This document shows, in pieces, positions 18,604 to 26,673 of a DNA stretch of 64,000 bases (position 1 is the first letter of the stretch; each line of letters starts with the position of its first letter). The position numbers were made by a program, and so were the translations under genes. The notes below the pieces were generated by a model. That model was not told the DNA's origin. It saw only the letters and a list, made by a program, of their open reading frames with translations, and did not search any database. Source of the DNA: Lachnospiraceae bacterium (lineage in GTDB: Bacteria > Bacillota > Clostridia > Lachnospirales > Lachnospiraceae); contig JAJQHZ010000124.1 of assembly GCA_021199475.1 (NCBI GenBank), positions 1 to 64,000 on the forward strand, given 5' to 3'.

Positions 18604-20304
18604 ATGACGAAATATGATTTTGAAATAGATTTGGCGGAGGGCACATCGACAGGGGCGCTTTTAAAAAAGATACAGCCAGGAAGCACAGTCATGGAATTTG
18701 GCTGTGCGGCGGGCAGGATGACACGCTACATGAAAGAAAAACTGAATTGCAAAGTGTATATTGTCGAATATGATCGTCCTGCCTTTGAAGAGGCAATACA
18801 GTATGCTGAGGATGGTATCTGTGATGATATCTTGTCGTTGTCATGGGTGGAGCAATTTTCAGATATTAAATTTGATGTGGCCTTGTTTGCCGATGTACTG
18901 GAACATCTTTCAAATCCGGAACTTGCAATGAGCAATGTAAAGAAGATTTTGAAGGATGAAGGAAAGGTTTATGCATCCATTCCTAATGTTACGCATAATG
19001 ATATTTTGCTGAAAGCATTTGCTGACCATTTTGACTATACGAAGATAGGGCTTTTGGATGACACACATATTCATTTCTGGGGGTACGAGAATCTTGCTCC
19101 TTTCGCGAATGCTTGTGGATTGTCATTGTTAAACGTAGAAGCGACTTATTGTATTACCGGTCGTACGGAACAATATGAAAAAGAGGTATTGCAGGCTTCT
19201 CCAATATTGCTTAATTATTTTAATGAACGCAGATGTGGAGAGATTTATCAATTTATTGTAACATTTGGAAATACTTATAAAGATGATTTTGCATTTGAAA
19301 CACCATTTGTTACACCATGTATAAAAAGCTATGTTTATTATGATGATGGCTCAGATTTTAATGAACGGAACGTGTATGAACTTCATTCTGAGATGGTAGC
19401 TCCCGGGCAGTATCTTGCACATTATACAATAAAAGATGCTGACAATATCAAACGCCTGCGTTTTGATCCGGTGGAGCTGCAGGGCTGTATTCTGCAGTAT
19501 CTTTCGATTCGCCAGTCAGGCAGGGAACTGGAGCCTGCATTTAACGAAAATGTAGAAATTGAAAATGGCAGACTGCTTCTTTCAAATGATCCGATGGCGA
19601 TTGTTGAGACGGATCCGGATGGCGGAATGATTGTGATTGAAGCGGATATCATTATAGCGGGAGAAGAGTATGAAAAAAGGGTGAAGGAAGCCTGTGCGAA
19701 AAAACAGGCGGAAATTGTGAATCTAAATGGACAGGTAGCTTTCGAACAGGCCATGCGGCAACAGGAGATACAGCGGCTGCAGGAGGATTTTGCTGCAGAA
19801 CGCGCTCGCCTCTGCCAGGAGACGGAGAACCTGCGGGTGGAATTTGCTGCAGAGCGGGAACGTTTGCTGGGTGAGTTCGCCACTGAACGAGAGCAAATGT
19901 ACCAGGAAACGGAGCGCATGCAGGGAGAGTTTGCGGCGGAAAAGGCTCATCTGCAGCGGGAAACGGAACGCTTGCAAGAGGAGTTGGCGGCGGGACGGAG
20001 TCAGCTAAAGAGTGAAACCGAACGCTTACAGCAGGAAAATGCGCGTCTGCAGGCGGAGAATGGCAGCTTGAGCCTGGATTTGGATAGTTATATAAAGCTT
20101 GCAAATAATAAGGATCTGCAGCTGATTGAGTGCGATGGTGCTGTCAGTGAAGCGAACAGGCGCGTGGAAGAGCAGGAACATAAAATACAGGAATTAGAAC
20201 AGCGCGTGACCCGTTATCAGAACCGTTTACCGATAAAAATATGCGACATCATCTATGTCTGGCTCTGGAAGCTAAAGAATAAATTGTTAGGGAGAAATGA
20301 GTGA
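18604..20304 (+). CDS. Methyltransferase with repeat-built coiled coil, WbdD-like
   Basis: Protein of 566 aa. Residues 1-200 are a class I SAM methyltransferase with motif I MEFGCAAGRMTRYM and DVALFADVLEHLSNP. A beta-rich domain follows at about 220-350, then a coiled coil at about 355-535, largely made of 18-residue repeats (EFAAER..L..ETERLQ). The end, KICDIIYVWLWKLKNKLLGR, looks like an amphipathic membrane anchor. Enzyme, long coiled coil and membrane-binding tail match the plan of WbdD, which caps ABC-exported O-antigen and measures its length, but no kinase domain is seen. Together with wzt/wzm this suggests methyl capping of the chain end. AAAGGG lies about 7 bases before the ATG. Confidence 0.85.
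   Translation: MTKYDFEIDLAEGTSTGALLKKIQPGSTVMEFGCAAGRMTRYMKEKLNCKVYIVEYDRPAFEEAIQYAEDGICDDILSLSWVEQFSDIKFDVALFADVLEHLSNPELAMSNVKKILKDEGKVYASIPNVTHNDILLKAFADHFDYTKIGLLDDTHIHFWGYENLAPFANACGLSLLNVEATYCITGRTEQYEKEVLQASPILLNYFNERRCGEIYQFIVTFGNTYKDDFAFETPFVTPCIKSYVYYDDGSDFNERNVYELHSEMVAPGQYLAHYTIKDADNIKRLRFDPVELQGCILQYLSIRQSGRELEPAFNENVEIENGRLLLSNDPMAIVETDPDGGMIVIEADIIIAGEEYEKRVKEACAKKQAEIVNLNGQVAFEQAMRQQEIQRLQEDFAAERARLCQETENLRVEFAAERERLLGEFATEREQMYQETERMQGEFAAEKAHLQRETERLQEELAAGRSQLKSETERLQQENARLQAENGSLSLDLDSYIKLANNKDLQLIECDGAVSEANRRVEEQEHKIQELEQRVTRYQNRLPIKICDIIYVWLWKLKNKLLGRNE
19786..20034 (+). repeat. Tandem 54-base repeats coding the coiled coil
   Basis: Four 54-base units (19786-19839, 19873-19926, 19927-19980, 19981-20034) plus one short 33-base unit (19840-19872), all in frame and each beginning with a GA(T/G/A)TT(T/C/G)GC-type codon run for D/E-F-A-A-E-R. 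Unit number would set coiled-coil length. Confidence 0.7.
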
Positions 20305-23300
20305 TGGATACTGCAAAGATAAGAAAATTAAAGGACAGGATAGACGGCGCATCAGTGATATCTTTTGATGTGTTTGATACTCTGCTCTTTCGAAAGGTGA
20401 ATGAGCCGGAGACGATATTTGAACTGACGGGGAAACAGTTTGGAATTCATGGATTTCGGAAGCTTCGTCTTAGCTGCCAGAAGGAAGCGGATAAACGCAT
20501 TTGCGCGCGGAGTCAGTATCAGCATGCGAAGATTGATGAGATTTATGAAGTCCTGGCGGAGCATACTGAGCTCGGTGTCGATTGGGATGAAGTGAAAAAT
20601 TACGAAATTCAGATGGAGCGTGATGCGCTGACGGCCAATCGGGAAATGCTCGATATATTCCAATATGCCAGGAATGCGGGAAAACGTGTGATTGCTGTTT
20701 GTGATACGTATCTTCCCACATCTTTTGTTATGGAAGTATTGGAAGCAAATGGCTTTGCAGGGATTGGCGGCATTTACAGCTTTGCGGATGAACGCACAGC
20801 TGCTTCTGTTAATGAGCTGCTCCTGATTGCAGCCAAGAGAGAAGAGATATCCTCAGAGAACATGCTTCATATCGGATTTCTGGAAAAAGGCGGGAACGAG
20901 GATGGCGACTATGCGGATTTCGCGGATCGCTCTGGTGTGAAAACCTTTGCTTATCAAAGCGAAGCGGATTTATCCAAAATAGAGAATGCAGCGAGCTCTG
21001 ACATTGACCGGGGGCTGTATCGGATTCTTTATGATGAGGAACGCGGATTCTGGCACCATCTTGGTGTGGAGGTCGGCGGACCGCTGTATCTTGCCCTGTT
21101 CCGCTGGTTTTCCGAAAAGGTAAAGAATACGGAACAGAAGATTTTTTTCCTCTCTGAGGGTGGATATTATTTATATCGTATTTTCAAAAACCTTGGATAT
21201 GAGAACGTCGAGTATCTGTCTGTATCGCAGAAAACATTGCTGATGGCTTCTGTTATAGAGTTGGATGCGGAAACGCAGGAGCTGTTGGCTGTCTATAATG
21301 TGGAGTATCATTCCCAGGAGGAACTTTTGGCTCAGTGTGCGCAGGAACGGGAGGCGCTTCAGGAGTATTTTGCAAAAACCGGATTTCTGTCTGAAGACAC
21401 GACTGTTTTTGACTGTGGATGGGAAGGAGCCGCCCAGCGGTTGATTGAGCGCTGCAAAGCGGCAATCCATTGTGAATGCCGGCAGATGTTTTATTATGCG
21501 GGAATTCGAAATACTCCTAAGAGCAGGAAGCAGCTTCACGGACTGCATTACGACACGTTTCTTTTCGACTTTTATAAGAATTATGAGCTGCAGGCGGGAA
21601 TACGGCAGGCGGAGATTCTGTACAGGCTGTTTTTTTCTGCGACGGATGTGAACGAGAATAAAAGAGAGTTTTCCGGCGGCTTGGATAAGGATAATAACTA
21701 TCTTGAAAATGGCTGCGGGTGTTACGAAAAGAAGGATGTGCTGGATGGCATCCTGGATTATGTGAAAATGGGGCTGCCTTTTGCTGTGAAATATGATACA
21801 GATGCTTCGCCAGAGAGCGCAATTGGCCATCTGGAGCGGCTGATTCATTTCCCGACGGAGGAGGAAATAACAAAAATCAAGAATCTGTATCATTTAAGCA
21901 CACATGAATGGACGTCTGCTGAGGTGGAGCGCGCAGATCATGAGCTGCAGGTATGGAATTGGGACAATCGTGTGACAGGTACCGGCTATCATTTGGAAGA
22001 TGGACAGAATATACGAAACTATCACCGCTGGATTCACTATCAGGACAAACATCCCGGAAAAAAGAAAGTGCTTTCTTATCGGCCGGGATTTTCAGTGGTG
22101 ATTCCGGTCTATAACACAGTGACAGAGCAGCTTCGGGAATGCTTTGATTCGGTACTGGGACAGACCTATGAAAACTTTGAACTGGTTCTGGTGGATGACA
22201 ATTCCTCGTGGAAGAATGTGGTCCCGGTTCTGCGGGAGTATGAAGCAAACGCGAAGGTTCGTGTGATTTACCGTACAGAAAATGGAAACATTTCGGTGGC
22301 TACGAATGACGGTATAGCCGCATCGGATGGAGAGTTTATTGTTTTTATGGATTGCGACGACGTGTTAGCACCGGACGCGCTGTACGAGTTAGCCGCAAAG
22401 CTGAATGAGAATCCACAGCTGGATTTTATCTATACGGATGAGGATAAGATTACGGAGGATGGAAAAATCCGGCATATGCCGTTTTTCAAGCCGGACTGGT
22501 CCCCGGATTTGTTTTTGTGCATGAATTATACCAACCATCTGTCGGCATATCGGGCATCAATCGTAAAAAAAACCGGAGGGCTCCGGACGGCTTACAATGG
22601 AAGTCAGGACTATGATTTTATGCTGCGGTTTATGGAACGGTCGGATCATACGCGTGTGGGTCATATTCCGAAGATCCTGTATCACTGGAGAGAGCGAAAA
22701 GAATCGGTAGCGTATGCGATTTCCTCCAAAAATTACGCGTCGGAGGCTGCAAAGTGGGAGAAGGAGGATTATATTCGCAGGAATGCGCTTCCGGCTCATC
22801 TGGAGTACATCCCGGGGATTTCTCAGTATCGAATGGTTTATGAGGTGGTTGGGAATCCTTTGGTGAGTATTATTATACCATCCAAGGATCATCCGGATAT
22901 TCTGCGGCAGTGTATTGATTCCATTTATGAGTTTACCAGATATAAAAATTTTGAAATTATAGTTGTGGATAATGGGAGCAGTGAAGACAATCGCAGCAGG
23001 ATTGAAGCGTATTTATCCGCATGCGGCGCATCCTATTTGTATGGGAGCTATGACTTTAATTTTTCTAAAATGTGCAATTTAGGAGCAAGACGGGCAAAGG
23101 GAGAATATCTGCTGTTCTTGAATGATGATATCGAACTCTTTCAGCCGGAATGGCTGGAGCGGATGCTGGGGCAGGCTTCCCAAAAGCATGTGGGGGCAGT
23201 GGGTGCTAAGCTGTTTTACCCGGAGTCGACGATTATTCAGCATGATGGGGTTGAGAACAAATGGAGCGGACCGGCTCATCGCTTTGTTGGGTGCGATGAT

Positions 23301-24554
23301 GAATCACCATATTATTTTGCGTGGAATCGGATCGATTCTGACATCATCGCGGTGACAGCAGCCTGCCTGATGGTTTCGGCTGGAAAATTCAGGGATATCG
23401 GCGGTTTCGATGAAAAGTTGTCGGTTTCATATAATGATATCAAGCTTTGCTTCTCTTTGCATGAGCATGGATACTATAATGTAATCAGAAATGATGTATT
23501 TGCTTTCCACCATGAGTCGCTGAGCCGGGGCATTGATACATTAGACGAGAATAAACTGATTCGATTGAGCCGGGAACGCACATACCTGTATTCAGAGTTC
23601 CGTGATTTAAGCGGGCAGGAACCGTTCCTGAATGGAAATTTGGAAACAATGTCTTCCCAACTGGCTTTAAAGGTATATTTTGATGGACTTGAACCCGTTC
23701 GAATTGAGAAGGAGGAAGAAGGCGGACTCTTTTATGTCGATTCTGTTAGTGTCGCAGATCATATCCGAATCACTGGCTGGTCCTTTCTGGAAGAGATGAG
23801 TCAAGTGGAGGATTTGTCGGCAGAAGAGGCATCGACCGGGGATTCCCAGAAACGCCCAACTGAGAATGTTTCGGTATCACCGTCACGCTACCTTGTTTTC
23901 CGCGACCCCTACGGGAAAACCTGGTCAGCTCCGGTGCTGCCGATGGAGCGGCAGGATGTGGTGGACTGCTTTGGCGGGGATGAGCGGTATCGATATGCTG
24001 GATTTGAGTGCATATTGAGAAAAGCAGACCTTCGCGTGGATCTTATGCCGTATGAGATTGGGATGCTGACGACTGCGAAGGATGGCAGAAGGTTTGTGAA
24101 ATGGGGCGGCAGGACGAATGTTGTCCGCAACCCGAAGCACTGGCTGTATATTTTGGACAGCCATCAGCTGGAACAATTTGAACCGCATACGGAAAATACA
24201 AACATCCAGTGGAGCCTGGATGAGAATACGCACCAGGATGGGTATCATAAGCTTCGCGGGTATGCGTATGTCCGCGGGAATGACCATTACCTGTATCAGA
24301 AAAGTATTGTTTTGGCGGACAGCGAGGGTCGGGCTGTTGAGTTTGAGATCCATGAGGAGGAGCGGCTGGATGTGGCGTTTACGTTTCCTCATGAACATTT
24401 TCTTTACTATACGGGATTTCTCTGCTATATTTATGACTGTGTGCTGGAGCCCGGGCATGAGTATGAGGTAATCATTCGCCTGCGCAGCCAGTTTGACGAA
24501 TCCGATGTCAGAGATGTGCGGACAGGGCAGAAGGTGAGGGCGGCGAAATGCTGA
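20304..24554 (+). CDS. HAD-like domain fused to two GT2 glycosyltransferase domains
   Basis: Very large cytosolic protein (1416 aa). Residues 15-220 are HAD-like, with the aspartate motif ISFDVFDTLLFRK. Residues 230-575 are a less defined region often joined to this type of HAD domain. Two GT2 domains start at about 591 (FSVVIPVYNTV, then FMDCDDV) and 849 (VSIIIPSKDHP, then FLNDDIEL). A beta-type domain lies at about 1132-1416. It probably builds part of the polysaccharide backbone, each GT domain adding one linkage. ATG 20304 overlaps the upstream stop (TGATG) with AGGGAG in front; the next gene overlaps by 7 bases. An A8 run at 22565-22572 lies between the GT start and its end. Confidence 0.88.
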   Translation: MDTAKIRKLKDRIDGASVISFDVFDTLLFRKVNEPETIFELTGKQFGIHGFRKLRLSCQKEADKRICARSQYQHAKIDEIYEVLAEHTELGVDWDEVKNYEIQMERDALTANREMLDIFQYARNAGKRVIAVCDTYLPTSFVMEVLEANGFAGIGGIYSFADERTAASVNELLLIAAKREEISSENMLHIGFLEKGGNEDGDYADFADRSGVKTFAYQSEADLSKIENAASSDIDRGLYRILYDEERGFWHHLGVEVGGPLYLALFRWFSEKVKNTEQKIFFLSEGGYYLYRIFKNLGYENVEYLSVSQKTLLMASVIELDAETQELLAVYNVEYHSQEELLAQCAQEREALQEYFAKTGFLSEDTTVFDCGWEGAAQRLIERCKAAIHCECRQMFYYAGIRNTPKSRKQLHGLHYDTFLFDFYKNYELQAGIRQAEILYRLFFSATDVNENKREFSGGLDKDNNYLENGCGCYEKKDVLDGILDYVKMGLPFAVKYDTDASPESAIGHLERLIHFPTEEEITKIKNLYHLSTHEWTSAEVERADHELQVWNWDNRVTGTGYHLEDGQNIRNYHRWIHYQDKHPGKKKVLSYRPGFSVVIPVYNTVTEQLRECFDSVLGQTYENFELVLVDDNSSWKNVVPVLREYEANAKVRVIYRTENGNISVATNDGIAASDGEFIVFMDCDDVLAPDALYELAAKLNENPQLDFIYTDEDKITEDGKIRHMPFFKPDWSPDLFLCMNYTNHLSAYRASIVKKTGGLRTAYNGSQDYDFMLRFMERSDHTRVGHIPKILYHWRERKESVAYAISSKNYASEAAKWEKEDYIRRNALPAHLEYIPGISQYRMVYEVVGNPLVSIIIPSKDHPDILRQCIDSIYEFTRYKNFEIIVVDNGSSEDNRSRIEAYLSACGASYLYGSYDFNFSKMCNLGARRAKGEYLLFLNDDIELFQPEWLERMLGQASQKHVGAVGAKLFYPESTIIQHDGVENKWSGPAHRFVGCDDESPYYFAWNRIDSDIIAVTAACLMVSAGKFRDIGGFDEKLSVSYNDIKLCFSLHEHGYYNVIRNDVFAFHHESLSRGIDTLDENKLIRLSRERTYLYSEFRDLSGQEPFLNGNLETMSSQLALKVYFDGLEPVRIEKEEEGGLFYVDSVSVADHIRITGWSFLEEMSQVEDLSAEEASTGDSQKRPTENVSVSPSRYLVFRDPYGKTWSAPVLPMERQDVVDCFGGDERYRYAGFECILRKADLRVDLMPYEIGMLTTAKDGRRFVKWGGRTNVVRNPKHWLYILDSHQLEQFEPHTENTNIQWSLDENTHQDGYHKLRGYAYVRGNDHYLYQKSIVLADSEGRAVEFEIHEEERLDVAFTFPHEHFLYYTGFLCYIYDCVLEPGHEYEVIIRLRSQFDESDVRDVRTGQKVRAAKC

Positions 24555-26620
24555 CGGACAATGAAACAAATCTTCAGAGGCGGCTGCTGGCGGAGAAAAC
24601 GGCGGAGGCAAAGCGGTATCGCGAGACGACACGGAAATGTCAGGAAGAACTGAAAAAGTCCTCGGAAGAGAGCAAACGATATCGCAGGGAGGCGGACTTT
24701 TATAAGGAACGGTACGAGGCAGTGACTAATTCCCTGTCCTGGAAGCTTACGTTTCCGCTGCGATGGATCAGTGACCTGTTTGCAAAGAATTTCATTGGCA
24801 GGGCGATTCAGTGTGTGAAGGACCATGGATTTGCCTATACGGTGAATCTCTATAGAACCGGGGGATATGACAAAGGCGAGCCGGAGTTTGAGACGATTGG
24901 GCTGACGCAGAAGGTGGAATATGTGACGCCGCGGGATTTTTTCCGGGAGACGATGGAAAATTCCAGATGGCAGAGCGAGTTTGAATTTTCTTCAAACATA
25001 CGGTTCAGCATTCTGGTTCCTCTTTATAATACAGACGAGACATTTCTGCGCGAAATGATCGAATCGGTTCAGTGGCAGACGTATGGGAACTGGGAGCTTT
25101 GCCTGGCAGACGGGAGCGACGAAGAGCATAGAGAAGTGGAGACCATCTGCCGGGAATACGCCGGGGAGGATGGCAGAATTCGTTACCAAAAATTAGAGAA
25201 GAATCTTGGCATTTCCGGGAATACGAATGCCTGTATCGACATGGCTTCCGGCAGCTATATTTCCTTGTTTGACCACGATGACATCCTGCATCCGTGTGCT
25301 CTGTTTGAGACGATGTGCGCGATTACAGAAAAGGGAGCGGATTACATTTATACGGATGAGGCGACGTTCCGCGGCGAAAATATCAGTGACATTATCACCA
25401 GACACTGCAAGCCGGACTTTGCAATTGACAATCTGAGGGCCAACAATTATATCTGCCATTTTTCTTCGTTTAAACGGGAGCTTCTGGAACGGTCCGGAAG
25501 ATTCCGGAGCGAATATGACGGCAGCCAGGATCACGATCTGATTTTACGGCTCACGGAAGCGGCGGAATGCATTTGTCATATTCCGAAGATTTTGTATTAC
25601 TGGCGTTCTCATCCGCAGTCGGTTGCACAGGATATTGATGCGAAGACCTATGCGATTGACGCAGCGAAGCGGGCAGTTTACTCTCATCTGGAACGAGTCG
25701 GGCTGGAGGCAGAGATTCTGAGCACAAGGGCGTTCCCGACCATTTTCCAGATTAATTATAAAATCATGGGGCATCCGAAGATTTCCATCCTCATTCCGAA
25801 CAAGGATCATGTGGAGGATCTCTCCAGATGCATCGATTCGATACTGACGAAATCGACTTATGATAATTATGAGATTATTGTGATCGAAAATAACAGCAGA
25901 GAAAGCGATACCGCTTCCTATTATAAAAAGCTTCAGAGAAATGAAAAAATCAGGGTTGTTACCTGGCCGGATCGCTTCAATTACTCTGCAATCAATAATT
26001 TTGGAAGAGGCTATGCGAATGGAGAATACCTGCTGCTTCTGAACAATGACACGGAAGTGATATCGGCGGACTGGATGGAGCAGCTTCTGATGTATGCCCA
26101 GCGTGAGGACGTTGGGGCGGTGGGAAGCAAGCTGTATTTTCCGGATGAATCGATTCAGCATGCGGGAATCGTGCTTGGACTGGGAGCCGATCACACAGCC
26201 GGGCACATTCATTACGGAGAAGAAAAACAGAACCTTGGTTATATGGGGAAACTGTGTTACTCGCAGAATTTCAGTGCGGTCACAGCGGCCTGCATGATGG
26301 TTTCCGCGAAGAAATATGATGAGGTGAATGGCTTTTCCGAGGAGCTGGCGGTCGCCCTGAATGATGTCGACTTCTGCCTGAAGCTGCGCGAAAAAGGATA
26401 TCTGAATGTATTCAACGCATTTTCGGAGCTGTACCATTACGAGTCGAAATCCCGGGGTCTCGACCGCGAAAAGACCGGGGAGGAGAAGCTTCGGTATGAG
26501 GGAGAGGTTGCTCTGTTTCAAGAGCGGTGGAGTGAAGTGTTAGCATCCGGAGACCCATTTTACAATCCAAACTTCTCACTGGAGAGAGCGGATTACTATT
26601 TTGTGGGGGAAGACCAGTAG
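24548..26620 (+). CDS. Tandem GT2 glycosyltransferase with N-terminal coiled coil
   Basis: Protein of 690 aa with two GT2 domains. Residues 1-65 are a charged coiled coil (EKTAEAKRYRETTRKCQEEL and on). A short amphipathic stretch, SWKLTFPLRWISDLF, may contact the membrane. GT domain one starts near 151 (FSILVPLYNTDE, metal motif FDHDDILHP), domain two near 408 (ISILIPNKDH, metal motif LNNDTEV). This architecture is common in bacterial O-antigen and S-layer glycan polymerising enzymes. It overlaps the preceding giant glycosyltransferase by 7 bases. Its coiled coil may dock on the methyltransferase ruler two genes upstream, as WbdA docks on WbdD; that is inference. Confidence 0.9.
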   Translation: MLTDNETNLQRRLLAEKTAEAKRYRETTRKCQEELKKSSEESKRYRREADFYKERYEAVTNSLSWKLTFPLRWISDLFAKNFIGRAIQCVKDHGFAYTVNLYRTGGYDKGEPEFETIGLTQKVEYVTPRDFFRETMENSRWQSEFEFSSNIRFSILVPLYNTDETFLREMIESVQWQTYGNWELCLADGSDEEHREVETICREYAGEDGRIRYQKLEKNLGISGNTNACIDMASGSYISLFDHDDILHPCALFETMCAITEKGADYIYTDEATFRGENISDIITRHCKPDFAIDNLRANNYICHFSSFKRELLERSGRFRSEYDGSQDHDLILRLTEAAECICHIPKILYYWRSHPQSVAQDIDAKTYAIDAAKRAVYSHLERVGLEAEILSTRAFPTIFQINYKIMGHPKISILIPNKDHVEDLSRCIDSILTKSTYDNYEIIVIENNSRESDTASYYKKLQRNEKIRVVTWPDRFNYSAINNFGRGYANGEYLLLLNNDTEVISADWMEQLLMYAQREDVGAVGSKLYFPDESIQHAGIVLGLGADHTAGHIHYGEEKQNLGYMGKLCYSQNFSAVTAACMMVSAKKYDEVNGFSEELAVALNDVDFCLKLREKGYLNVFNAFSELYHYESKSRGLDREKTGEEKLRYEGEVALFQERWSEVLASGDPFYNPNFSLERADYYFVGEDQ

Positions 26621-26673
26621 TTTCGATTCGCATTTTTTGAATTACAGGAATGGAACCAGGCAGAGGTGAGAGG

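Noticed and set aside
25544-26521. Minus-strand frame of 325 codons
   Set aside because: Antisense to the tandem GT2 gene; no plausible start or domain.
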